DNA of 64,000 bases, from positions 310,001-374,000 of the forward strand of contig CAJMRY010000002.1 in assembly GCA_905215935.1 (NCBI GenBank), written 5' to 3'. Origin of the DNA: an uncultured bacterium (GTDB taxonomy: Bacteria > Bacillota > Clostridia > TANB77 > CAG-508). Below, piece by piece: positions 27,980-36,644 of the stretch. A model generated the notes under the pieces. The model made no database searches. It was not told the DNA's origin and saw nothing but the letters and a program-made list of their open reading frames with translations. Numbering within the stretch: position 1 is the first letter of the stretch; every line of letters begins with the position of its first letter. The translations under genes and the position numbers were made by a program.

Positions 27980-29086
27980 GTGATTGAATTAGAAGAAAAT
28001 AAAAGATATCTACAATCTTTAAAATCTAAATTAGAAAGTATAGGTGAATCTCTTTGACATCTCTAGAATAAAGCAAGAACTAAAATCCTTAGAAGCACGG
28101 CACAATGAATCCAGAGTTTTGGAATGATAGTAAAAATTCAAAATTAGTCTTGCAGAAAATCAAAAGCTTAAAAAATAAAAAAGATGCATTTGAAAAGATA
28201 AGAAAAGAGCTAATAAACTTAGAAGAAATGAATGAATTATTATTGGTAGAAAATGATGAAGCTTTATCAAATGATTTATTAAATAGTAGTAAAAAAATAG
28301 ATAAAGAAATAGAAAAATTAGAACTTGCAACACTTTTATCTGGCAAATATGATTCAAATAATGCAATTATAACATTACATCCAGGCGCACGGAGGAACAG
28401 AATCTCAAGATTGGGCTGAAATGCTTTATAGAATGTATACAAGATGGGCAAATAGTAATGGATATACTGTAAAAGAACTTGATTATTTAGAAGGTGATGA
28501 GGCAGGGATTAAAAGTGTAACAGTTTTAATTGAAGGTGAATATGCATATGGATATTTAAAAGCAGAAAAAGGTGTCCATAGATTAGTTAGAATCTCACCA
28601 TTTGACGCAGGAGGAAGAAGGCATACATCATTTGCATCATTAGAAGTTTTACCAGAAATAACAGATGATATTGAAATCGAAATAAATCCAGATGATTTAA
28701 GAGTAGATACATATAGAGCATCTGGAGCAGGTGGTCAACATGTAAACAAGACATCTTCAGCAGTAAGAATAACACATATTCCTACAAATACAGTAGTAGC
28801 ATGTCAATCTGAGCGTTCTCAAATACAAAATAGAGAAACTGCAATGAAAATGCTTAAATCAAAGCTATTAGATTTAAAAGAAAGAGAACATAAAGAAAAA
28901 ATAGAGGACCTTAAAGGCGAACAAAGAGAGATAGCATGGGGAAGTCAAATAAGATCATATGTATTTTGCCCATATACATTAGTAAAAGATCACAGAACAG
29001 GTTATGAAGTAGGAAATGTACAAGATGTTATGGATGGAAATATAGATGGTTTTATAGAAGAATATCTAAAGAAAAATAATAAATAG
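27980..29086 (+). CDS. prfB: Peptide chain release factor 2, with the RF2 TGA shift and two CGG +1 sites
   Basis: Terminates translation at TGA/TAA. GTG start at 27980 behind AAGGGGAG. Codons 1-25 end in the classical autoregulatory site CTT TGA C (28052-28058), with AGGTGA upstream as the stimulatory Shine-Dalgarno. After that +1 shift the frame is lost at CGG 28098-28100 (restored as LEA-G-TMNPEFW) and again at CGG 28390-28392 (restored as PGA-G-GTESQDW, the invariant GAGGTE-type motif). The remaining protein has SPF (RISPFDAGGRRHTSFAS), the catalytic GGQ (SGAGGQHVNKT) and a normal C-terminus. So three +1 events are needed for one essential protein. Confidence 0.95.
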
Positions 29087-29099
29087 TGAGGTTTATAAT

Positions 29100-29729
29100 A
29101 TGAAAACTAAAGATATATATAAAGAAAATAAAAATAGAAAATATTGTCCAATAATTGATATAAAAAAAGAAGATATAGGAATAGAATCTAGTCCAATTAA
29201 AATAATAAAAAAAAATTGGGTTAAATTTTTAATAATATCATTAATCATAGTAGCAATTTTATCCATAACATTTTATAAAGATTTAGTAGTATTAGCATCT
29301 GTATTAGTATTTTTAGCATTTATAGTGGTAGGATGCATATTTTCTGGTACCTACAGTATGAAATGTAAAGAAGAAACACTATCTATGAAATTAAATCTTC
29401 AAAAATTTGAAGTATCATATAGTAGAATTGCCAACATATACATATCTAAAGAATTTACTATTAGTGATTTTATTCCAATGTTTACATACAGCTTAGTAAT
29501 TAGATATGTAGACAATATGAACTTTTTAAAAGAATTATCTTTTCCAACATTATTTTTAAAACCAGAAGACTTAGAGAAGTTTTTAGATAATTTCATAATA
29601 CAAAAAGAACAGTCAAAAGAATGTATTAAGTACGAAAAATACAAAATGAGTAAAAAAGTATTCAAAGCAATTGCATTCATATTGTTCATTATTGCAATAA
29701 TATTAGTTGCGTATTTTGGATTAAGATAA
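29100..29729 (+). CDS. Membrane protein with PH-like domain
   Basis: 209 aa. Two close membrane helices (about 41-60 and 62-82), a middle domain (GTYSMKCKEETLSMKL...EVSYSRIANIYIS) that looks like a bacterial PH-type domain, and a third helix at the C-terminus. Function unknown. Starts 13 bases after prfB, so probably in the same transcript. Confidence 0.6.
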   Translation: MKTKDIYKENKNRKYCPIIDIKKEDIGIESSPIKIIKKNWVKFLIISLIIVAILSITFYKDLVVLASVLVFLAFIVVGCIFSGTYSMKCKEETLSMKLNLQKFEVSYSRIANIYISKEFTISDFIPMFTYSLVIRYVDNMNFLKELSFPTLFLKPEDLEKFLDNFIIQKEQSKECIKYEKYKMSKKVFKAIAFILFIIAIILVAYFGLR

Positions 29730-29828
29730 TTCACATATTGGCATAAAACTCAATATAATAAAATATAGTTAGAATTATAATTAATTTTAATTATAAATTT
29801 ATAAAAAAAAGAAGGTGCCAAAGATTTT

Positions 29829-31011
29829 ATGGACACAATAGTATTAAAATTTGGAGGAAGCTCAGTAGCAGATAATATAAAGTTAAATATAGTAGCAGAT
29901 AAAATAATTGATTTATATAACAAAGATAATAATATAGTAGTTGTAGTTTCGGCACAAGGAAAAACAACAGATAACTTATTAAAAGAAGCTTATGAACTTT
30001 CTCATATACCAGATGATAGAGAATTAGATGTTCTTCTTAGTACAGGGGAACAAATATCAATCTCAAAACTTAGCATACTGCTAAATAGATTAGGATATGA
30101 AGCTATCTCGCTTACAGGATGGCAAGCAGGTATTTATACAAACAACACAAATCAAAATGCTATTATCGAAAATATAGATACCACGAGAATCCTACGGTGA
30201 ATTAGAAAAAAGAAGAATTGTTATTATTGCTGGTTTTCAGGGAATAAATGAAAACTTAGATATTACTACTTTTGGTAGAGGTGGATCTGATACAACAGCA
30301 GTAGCAGTAGCTGCAGCATTAAATGCAAAACATTGCTATATCTTTTCAGATGTTGATGGTGTATATACAACAGATCCAAATAAAGTAACAATTGCTAAAA
30401 AGTTAGAAACCTTATCTTATGTAGAAATGTTAGATATTGCAAATGAAGGAGCAAAAGTCCTACATAATAGATGTGTAGAAGTAGGACAGAAATTTAAAAT
30501 ACCAATAATTACAAAATCTACATTTAATAATAAACCTGGAACTATAATTCAGGAAAAAATTGAAGATACAAAAGTTAAAAGTATTGTAAAAAATGATGAT
30601 ATAATATTAGTAAATCTAAAATATGAAAGTTATTCTGTGAAATTATTTGGTCAAGTTTATACTTGTTTATTAGATAATGGAATAATTCCAATAGGTTTTA
30701 GCAACCGTAGTATTCACAACTTAGATATAAGTTTTACAATGAAATCTGTATATTTAAATAAATTTCAAAGTTTACTAGAGACAGAGTTTAAAATGTTTAA
30801 TTCTACATTTTCTAATATAACAAGAATGGCAATAGTGGGACATGGAATAATGAATGATGACAAGATATTAAGAGAAACAATGAAAATATTAAAATTAAAT
30901 GAATTAGAACCTATAAACATAGAAACAAATGAATCTAAAATATTACTAACATTTAAAGAAAAAATAAGTAATTCTATTTTAGAACAATTGCATATACAAT
31001 TAATAAAATAA
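29829..31011 (+). CDS. Aspartate kinase, with one CGG +1 site
   Basis: About 394 aa. Phosphorylates L-aspartate, the first step to lysine, methionine and threonine. Seen: VLKFGGSSVAD at the N-terminus, VVVVSAQGKTTDNLL, LSTGEQISISKL, then the zero frame meets CGG (30195-30197) followed at once by TGA. Reading CGGT as one residue joins DTTRIL to ELEKRRIVIIAGFQG, then TTFGRGGSDTTAVAVAAAL, SDVDGVYTTDPNKV and tandem ACT-type regulatory segments. The inserted-residue position is variable in the family, so this site fixes the frame but is not itself proof of Gly. Isolated from dapB at the window's left edge. Confidence 0.92.
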
Positions 31012-31028
31012 ATGCCAATGTCAATAGG

Positions 31029-31094
31029 TGTCAATAGGGACGGGGTATTTTGACAAATTTAAAAAATTGTCAAAATACCCCGTCCCTATTGACA
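31029..31094. repeat. REP-like hairpin element, copy 2
   Basis: Perfect 28-base arms (31029-31056 and 31067-31094) with core AGGGACGGGGTATTTTGAC and a 10-base loop, between aspartokinase and yabP. A direct GTCAATAGGT repeat precedes it. Same family as copies at 62825 (very close) and 11892 (core only). Confidence 0.8.
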
Positions 31095-31177
31095 AATTTT
31101 ATTAATTTTAGTTCTAAAATAGACAAACTATGAATATATATATTTTAGGCTAGAAAATAAAGTAAGGAGTGATTAAG

Positions 31178-31474
31178 ATGGCTATTGATGAAAGAAAATC
31201 ATTATCCTCAAATATAATGCAAAATATAGTTCTTGAAAACAGAGAAAAATTAAGCATATCTGGTGTGTTAGACGTACTTAGCTTTGATGATCAAATAGTG
31301 ATATTAGAAACAGATTTAGGATTGCTAACAGTAAAAGGGGAAAATCTAAAAATAAACAAACTTAGTATAGACACAGAAGAAGTAATAGTTGAAGGAGAAA
31401 TATATAATTTAGGCTATAGTGAAAAAGATGTAGAAAAAAAGGGAACAGGATTTTTAAATAAGATTTTTAAATAA
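31178..31474 (+). CDS. yabP: Sporulation protein YabP
   Basis: 98 aa, small beta-rich protein needed for spore cortex/coat assembly in Bacillota. Seen: LENREKLSISGVLDVLSFDDQIVILET and GLLTVKGENLKINKLSIDTEEVIVEGEI, the YabP pattern. ATG 31178 is chosen because AAGGAG (31164-31169) is well spaced; the GTG at 31169 overlaps it. First of yabP-yabQ-divIC, the conserved order. Confidence 0.9.
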   Translation: MAIDERKSLSSNIMQNIVLENREKLSISGVLDVLSFDDQIVILETDLGLLTVKGENLKINKLSIDTEEVIVEGEIYNLGYSEKDVEKKGTGFLNKIFK

Positions 31475-31491
31475 AAAGTGGGTGTTTTAAA

Positions 31492-32022
31492 ATGGAGAAT
31501 TCTATAAATCAGTTATATATATTATTTGTATTTATAATAAGTGGAAGTATAATCGGAATTCTATTTGATTTATTTAGAATTTTAAGAAAGTCATTTAAAA
31601 CTCCTGATATTATAACATATATAGAAGATACATTATTTTGGATAATAACAGGATTATTTTTATTATATATAATCTTTAAATATAGTTTTGGAGAAATACG
31701 TATTTATATGTTTGTTAGTTTAATAATCGGTGTTGTTACATATTTCCTTACAATTAGCAAATATTTTATAGGTTTAAATGTAAAAATAATAAATGTATTA
31801 AAAATTAGTATATCAAAAATATTATATATATTATTTTATCCTATAAAAATAATAATAAATATATTACAAAAAACTATTTTAAAACCATTTTCGTTTATTA
31901 CTATTAATATTCGTATTTTCAGCTCTAAAATCTTGAAAAATTTGACAAAATCGCTAAAAGATGTTAATATATCAAAGAAAAATAGAAAAAATTTAAAACA
32001 AAAGAAGGATTTTCCTACATAA
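31492..32022 (+). CDS. yabQ: Spore cortex biosynthesis protein YabQ
   Basis: 176 aa integral membrane protein with four hydrophobic helices and the YabQ-type beginning (FIISGSIIGILFDLFRILRKSF, DTLFWIITGLFLLYIIF). A basic cytosolic tail of about 45 residues follows. Sits between yabP and divIC with short gaps, as in other spore formers. Confidence 0.88.
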   Translation: MENSINQLYILFVFIISGSIIGILFDLFRILRKSFKTPDIITYIEDTLFWIITGLFLLYIIFKYSFGEIRIYMFVSLIIGVVTYFLTISKYFIGLNVKIINVLKISISKILYILFYPIKIIINILQKTILKPFSFITINIRIFSSKILKNLTKSLKDVNISKKNRKNLKQKKDFPT

Positions 32023-32078
32023 TGTAGAAAAATATTAGTAAGATATTATTAATATTTAAATGGAGAGAAGTTTTACAT

Positions 32079-32354
32079 ATGAAGAAATTTAAAAAACCAT
32101 ATAAAAAAGTGTTTATATTATGTATAAGCATATATGTTATATATACACTTATATCTCAACAAAAAACATTAAATGCATATAAAAAAGAAGAAGAAACTTA
32201 TGCAAAACAAATACAGCAAGAACAAAAAAGTAATGAAGAACTTAATCAAATCAAAGAAAATGTTAATTCAACCGAATATATTGAAGATGTAGCAAGAGAA
32301 AAATTAGGAATGTATTTACCAAACGAAAGAATTTTTTATGATATTGGTAATTAA
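32079..32354 (+). CDS. divIC: Septum formation initiator DivIC/FtsB family
   Basis: 91 aa. Short cytosolic basic N-terminus, one membrane helix (about 10-26), an extracytoplasmic coiled coil (about 28-66) and the conserved end IEDVAREKLGMYLPNERIFYD, typical of DivIC/FtsL-B partners of the divisome. Third gene of the yabP-yabQ-divIC run. Confidence 0.9.
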   Translation: MKKFKKPYKKVFILCISIYVIYTLISQQKTLNAYKKEEETYAKQIQQEQKSNEELNQIKENVNSTEYIEDVAREKLGMYLPNERIFYDIGN

Positions 32355-32363
32355 ATAAAATGT

Positions 32364-32392
32364 AAGAGGCTATATTAAAGCCTCTTGATTTT
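32364..32392 (+). terminator. Terminator of the yabP-divIC operon
   Basis: AAGAGGC (32364-32370) pairs with GCCTCTT (32380-32386), followed by GATTTT. Confidence 0.7.
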
Positions 32393-32473
32393 AAAATTTT
32401 TTCTATTCATTTATTTCTTAAAATTTTCCAAAATATTATAATAAAAATTAAATAAATATAAGGGGGTCTATTT

Positions 32474-33799
32474 ATGGATTTTGAAAAATGTACATTGGTA
32501 GAATTGCGCCAGTTAGCTAAAGAGAAAGGAATTAAGAATGTATCAAAATTAAAAAAGGAAGAATTAATAGAAATACTTTCTAATTTATCAGAAGAAAGAA
32601 TAAAAGTTAGTTCCAAACAAAAGGTAAATACTAATAAAACAGATGAGCAATCTAGTGGTTATAAAATAACAAACGAAGATGATGAAATAGTAGAAGGAAT
32701 CTTAGAAGTATTACCAGATGGATATGGTTTTTTAAGAGGAGAAAACTATCTATCAAGTCCTAAAGATGTTTACATCTCACCTATACAAATAAAACGTTTT
32801 AGATTAGATAAAGGTGATAAAATAAAAGGAATTGCAAGAATGCCAAAAGAAGGTGAAAAATTTCCTGCTTTAATATTTGTAGGTGAAGTAAATGGACAAG
32901 CACCAGAAATGGCTTATAGAAGAATTAAGTTCGATAATTTAATTCCTATCTATCCAAATGAAAGATTAAGATTAGAAACAAAGAAAACAGAATATGCAAC
33001 AAGAATAATAGATTTAATGTGCCCTATCGGAAAAGGTCAAAGAGGAATGATTGTAGCACCTCCAAAAGTAGGTAAAACAACACTTTTAAAGAAAATAGCA
33101 AACAGTATTACAGCCAACAATCCAGAGGTAGAATTAATAGTATTATTAATTGACGAACGTCCAGAAGAAGTAACAGACATGAAGCGTTCTATTAAAGGTG
33201 ATGTAATATATTCTACTTTTGATGAATTACCAGAACATCATGTAAAAGTTGCAGAAATGGTATTAGAAAGAGCAAAAAGATTAACAGAGCAAAATAAAGA
33301 TGTTGTAATATTATTAGATAGTATTACAAGACTTGCCAGAGCATACAATTTAGTTATCCCTTCATCTGGAAGAACTCTATCTGGAGGTTTTGATCCAGCA
33401 GCATTACATAAACCCAAAAAATTCTTTGGTGCAGCTAGAAATATTGAAAATGGAGGAAGTTTAACAATTTTAGCTACAGCATTAGTTGAAACAGGTAGTA
33501 GAATGGATGAAGTTATATTTGAAGAATTTAAAGGTACTGGAAATATGGAAGTAGTTCTAGATAGAAAACTATCAGAAAAGAGAATATTCCCTGCTATAGA
33601 TATAAATAAATCTGGAACAAGAAGAGAAGATTTATTACAAACACCAAAAGAATTAGAAACAGTGTATGCTTTAAGAAAAGCTATGAATAGTATTCCTGTA
33701 GCTGATGTAACAGAACAATTAATAAGCCAAATGGTTGCAACTGAAAACAATAATGAATTTATTGATAAAATGGATTTGTATTTAAAAAGATTTAAATAA
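32474..33799 (+). CDS. rho: Transcription termination factor Rho
   Basis: 441 aa hexameric RNA helicase. Seen: N-terminal SAP-like Rho_N (LVELRQLAKEKGIKNVSKLKKEELI), RNA-binding cold-shock-like domain (GILEVLPDGYGFLRGENYL, DVYISPIQIKRFRL), Walker A APPKVGKTTLLKK (about 193-205), LIDERPEEVTDM, LLDSITRLARAYN, and the R loop SGFDPAALHKPKKFFGAARNIE-type segment (written with GGFDP here). Complete; no in-frame CGG. Start ATG 32474 behind AAGGGGG. Confidence 0.97.
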   Translation: MDFEKCTLVELRQLAKEKGIKNVSKLKKEELIEILSNLSEERIKVSSKQKVNTNKTDEQSSGYKITNEDDEIVEGILEVLPDGYGFLRGENYLSSPKDVYISPIQIKRFRLDKGDKIKGIARMPKEGEKFPALIFVGEVNGQAPEMAYRRIKFDNLIPIYPNERLRLETKKTEYATRIIDLMCPIGKGQRGMIVAPPKVGKTTLLKKIANSITANNPEVELIVLLIDERPEEVTDMKRSIKGDVIYSTFDELPEHHVKVAEMVLERAKRLTEQNKDVVILLDSITRLARAYNLVIPSSGRTLSGGFDPAALHKPKKFFGAARNIENGGSLTILATALVETGSRMDEVIFEEFKGTGNMEVVLDRKLSEKRIFPAIDINKSGTRREDLLQTPKELETVYALRKAMNSIPVADVTEQLISQMVATENNNEFIDKMDLYLKRFK

Positions 33800-33802
33800 A
33801 AA

Positions 33803-33957
33803 CATAAAAGAGGAACAAAATATCGAGAAAAAGCTACTAGTGAAGCTAAGAATACTGCAATAGCCAGAAGAAACATGATTCAATGGCTCAATCACAAATG
33901 CCCAAAAGCTTGCTAAAGAGCAGACTGAACGTTACATAGCAGCAAAAATTAAATAAA
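33803..33957 (+). pseudogene. Short decayed reading frame, family not recognised
   Basis: One frame reads YREKATSEAKNTAIARRN, another continues as NGSITNAQKLAKEQTERYIAAKIK to a stop at 33955. The two together look like a coding remnant with an indel, but I cannot name the family. No start or ribosome-binding site of its own. Confidence 0.35.
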
Positions 33958-33964
33958 AAAATAT

Positions 33965-33999
33965 AAGCAATCTGAATTAGGGAATAGGATTGCTTTTTT
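33965..33999 (+). terminator. Terminator downstream of rho
   Basis: AAGCAATC pairs with GATTGCTT, followed by a T-run. Confidence 0.7.
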
Positions 34000-34057
34000 A
34001 TTAGCTAACAATAATTATTTATATTATTTAATTATTGTTTAAAACATGAAGTTATTA

Positions 34058-34080
34058 CACGTGAAAATCAATTTTAAGCA
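34058..34080 (-). repeat. Dispersed palindrome, copy 1 (inverted)
   Basis: Complement reads TGCTTAAAATTGATTTTCAC. Same core as copies at 34784, 34865, 35193 and 39330: (T/C)G-C-TTAAAAT-n-GATTTT. Confidence 0.55.
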
Positions 34081-34783
34081 GTTATTATATATTGAATAAT
34101 ATAATTTTCATGCCTAAAAAGAAAATGATAGGGAAGTAAGCTATATTTTTTTATATTATTAAAAGTAAAATATAAATTAGAAATTTAAAAAATATAGTTC
34201 TTGAAAAAAATTTTAAAAATTTAGAAAATGTGTATATTTTATAAAAATAAAATTATTAATAAAATATAGAAGATGTATAATAATAAACGTAAAAAGCTAA
34301 AAATTCTGAAAAACAATAAGAAATATAAAATTCAGAATTTAATCTTAAACGTTTACAAATTAGGTATATAGTTATTGAATAGAACAATTAATATTTCAAT
34401 CATTTTTTTGATATAGGAGAGGAACAAAAGAGGCTTATTTTTAAATATGTAACATTGCACAAAATGAAAGTTTTGTGCAAATAGGAGTAGGAATAAAAAT
34501 ATAAGACTGCCACTTTTGGTGTCCCCTTTCATATTTTGGCTATTTTTATGGTATAGCCATATTTAGCTAATATTTCTCTAATAATAACTTATATTACTTT
34601 ATTATAAAAACATCTTATAATTTATTCTTATGTGTTGTTATTTTATAATTATCTATCTATTTATATTTTACTTAATATAATTTAAATATCTTATATAATT
34701 TTTTATCTTTCTTTATAATATTTCATATTCTTATATTTAATTTACTATTATAGATATATAACTTGTAATCTCAAATATAAAAA

Positions 34784-34811
34784 TGCCTTAAAATTGATTT
34801 TAATGCTTCAC
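34784..34811 (+). repeat. Dispersed palindrome, copy 2
   Basis: TGCCTTAAAATTGATTTTAA then TGCTTC; the core TTAAAAT-TGATTTTAA is close to self-complementary. Confidence 0.55.
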
Positions 34812-34864
34812 TTCAAAATAGCCATATTTTTTAAACAACAAACTATAAGTCTAAAAAATAAAAA

Positions 34865-34890
34865 CGCCTTAAAATCGATTTTCGTGCGTC
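34865..34890 (+). repeat. Dispersed palindrome, copy 3
   Basis: CGCCTTAAAATCGATTTTCG then TGCGTC; the best preserved centre (AAAATCGATTTT is a perfect palindrome). Confidence 0.6.
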
Positions 34891-35192
34891 GATATTTTGA
34901 GACCTTTTCGGCTGTAATACTGTTATTGCAATAATTACAAAGATTTAGTTTATAGCTTAAATATTTTAGTATTATTTAGTATTATAATAAAATAACATAT
35001 GACTTTATATAAAATTTAAAATGCTTAAACTACAATAATTAAAATCTATAATTAGGATTCATAAATTAGTATTTAATATAAAAATATTTATAAATTATAA
35101 TTAAATATTTAATTAAATAATATTAATAAATATAACTAAACAAAACGATTTATAGTTTTAAACAACAACTTATATATTTTAATAAGTAAAAT

Positions 35193-35215
35193 TGCTTAAA
35201 ATCTATTTTGAAGCT
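35193..35215 (+). repeat. Dispersed palindrome, copy 4
   Basis: TGCTTAAAATCTATTTTGAA then GCT; diverged centre. Confidence 0.45.
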
Positions 35216-35555
35216 TTTAAATATATAATTAAATAACAATTATACTATAAAAATAGCTTCAGTAAATCTATAAATTTTAGTTCAAATAACAAATGTTCTA
35301 TTTATGAAAATTTTATAAATTTACAATATTATTATCAAAATTTTAATTATTCATTTAAATTATTAATTTTCATAAATTTTTTATTTTTGTTTCTATTTAG
35401 TAAGATATTTTTATTTTTAGTTTATAAATTTTTATCAGAAATTTTTTTATTAAAATAATTTTTGTAAAATATATTTTTAATCTTATCTTTTATATTTATT
35501 TAGCGCTATCTCCCCTACTCCACTAATTTTTTACTGTAATAAAAAATTAGTTATC

Positions 35556-35850
35556 TTATATTGCTTTGATTTTTCCTTCTTTAGGTATAATATCAATAAA
35601 TATTACCATCTTTAAGTAAATTTCTACCTAGGTTTGGCAAATTATCTGTAGTATTGTTTTTACTATTTAATTCATTATAAAAATTCTTTTATAATATTTA
35701 TACCGCTATATGTTGTAACTTTTATATTGGTATAATCTCCTTCTATAATTTTTACTTTATAGCCACCTTTTTCTAATAACATACAATCATCTGTTATTAT
35801 ATCATTTTTATATTTTTCATGTAAGTTTAGTAGTATCTTTCTATCAAAAT
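35556..35850 (-). pseudogene. IspD/TarI-type cytidylyltransferase remnant
   Basis: On this strand one frame reads NDIITDDCMLLEKGGY, KVKIIEGDYTNIKVTTYSGI and NIIKEF to a stop, then frame changes give YNELNSKNN...NLGRNLL and IPKEGKIKAI. The TDDxxLxExxG...VKIVEGxxxNIKVTT pattern is the C-terminal signature of IspD (MEP pathway) and its TarI relatives. The N-terminal half, with the CTP-binding motif, is absent: the toxN gene ends only about 30 bases upstream. At least two indels, none at CGG. Confidence 0.65.
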
Positions 35851-35881
35851 TACTATAACTATTAAAATAATAGTTATAATA

Positions 35882-36353
35882 TTAATTATTTTCTTTATTC
35901 CATTCTTTCAATTTTTCTTCTAGTAATTTAAAATTAACAGTATTGTTAATATATCCTATATCCATATTTTTTACTTTCTGATTATAAACAATCTTTGCAT
36001 ATTTTACAATTTTAGAACTGTTATTATTTATGTATCTTAATTCTCCAAGAATAACTTCTTTATATTTTAAATCATCTTCATCTGAAGTAATATATGGTTC
36101 TAATTCTGTTTTCATGTATTCTTATTATTGTTTTAGTATCATTTCTTATAATCTTCTTATCAAAATCTAAATAATCCGATTTTTTAGGTGATGACATAGG
36201 AATATAGTAATTAAACTCATTTACAGTTAATACAACTCCTAAATATTTTCTTTCATGATTTCTAATTTCTTCTTTATTATCATAAATTTTATCATCAAAT
36301 TGTCTTAGATATTTTATATATTTATCACTTATACTATATAAATTTAATTTCAT
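35882..36353 (-). pseudogene. toxN: Type III toxin ToxN/AbiQ-family endoribonuclease, broken
   Basis: From ATG 36353 (behind AAAGGAG) the first frame gives LYSISDKYIKYLRQFDDKIY, KYLGVVLTVNEFNYYIPMSSPKK and YLDFDKKI...TKTIIRI, the N-terminal half of ToxN/AbiQ toxins including the conserved YIPMSSPKK. The next frame, from about 36115, gives MKTELEPYI, KYKEVILGELRYINNNSSKI and FKLLEEKLKEW, the C-terminal half. The junction lacks about a dozen residues expected around the N-x-x-MIPV segment and is out of frame, so an internal deletion has inactivated the gene. Directly upstream lie a terminator and the ToxI repeats, the standard type III arrangement. Confidence 0.82.
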
Positions 36354-36371
36354 TGTTTGTCTCCTTTACAA

Positions 36372-36413
36372 AAATAAGAGAAGTATATCACAAAGGATAC
36401 CTTCTCTTGATTT
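36372..36413 (-). terminator. Attenuating terminator between ToxI array and toxN
   Basis: On this strand AAGAGAAG pairs with CTTCTCTT around a 17-base loop, followed by ATTTTT. In type III toxin-antitoxin loci such a terminator between antitoxin RNA and toxin keeps toxin mRNA low. Confidence 0.8.
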
Positions 36414-36416
36414 TAA

Positions 36417-36540
36417 CTCTCTCAATTATAAGGCTGTGAAACACCCGATTTATAACATTCTCACTTATAAGGTTGTGAAACACCCGATTTATAACTTTCT
36501 CATTTCATAATGGCTGTGAAACACCACGATTTTGTTATAT
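36417..36540 (-). ncRNA. toxI: ToxI-type antitoxin RNA, three tandem repeats
   Basis: Three units of 39-41 bases; on this strand each contains ATCG(T/G)GTGTTTCACA then (G/A)CC and an AT-rich linker with GAGAA. The shared plus-strand core GG(C/T)TGTGAAACACC starts at 36432, 36471 and 36512. In this family each unit folds into a pseudoknot that binds one ToxN. The unit farthest from toxN is the most diverged. No spacers vary between units as they would in a CRISPR array. Confidence 0.82.
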
Positions 36541-36542
36541 TT

Positions 36543-36572
36543 ATTATACTATTTTTTTGTAATAACTGTCAA
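36543..36572 (-). promoter_or_regulatory. toxIN promoter
   Basis: On this strand perfect TTGACA (36572-36567) and TATAAT (36548-36543), spacer 18, placing the transcription start at the first ToxI repeat. Confidence 0.8.
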
Positions 36573-36644
36573 GTAATCACATATAATAAATATACTATAT
36601 TTTATGCAAATTTTATTTATTTATGAAATTCATATTCATCCTTA

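Larger units (their letters stand above)
34000..35555. other. AT-rich gene-free stretch with hairpins and dispersed palindromes
   Basis: About 1.55 kb with no supportable gene. It holds four copies of a palindromic motif (listed separately), a perfect hairpin TTGCACAAAA-TGAAAG-TTTTGTGCAA at 34455-34480, a hairpin GGCTAT...ATAGCC at 34538-34558, and a GC-richer patch around 34508-34530. I see no DnaA-box cluster, tRNA or CRISPR. It may be a decayed island or carry an RNA gene that cannot be recognised by eye. Confidence 0.6.

Noticed and set aside
28052..28058. The CTT TGA C in prfB as one more recoding site of the new type
   Set aside because: It is the well-known RF2 autoregulatory shift with its upstream Shine-Dalgarno; it does not involve CGG.
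34000..35555. Replication origin in the AT-rich stretch
   Set aside because: No cluster of TTATCCACA-type DnaA boxes and no dnaA/dnaN nearby.
36417..36540. Short repeat array as a CRISPR
   Set aside because: Units are contiguous (39-41 base period) without unique spacers, no cas genes are near, and a ToxN-type toxin with an intervening terminator follows directly: type III antitoxin.
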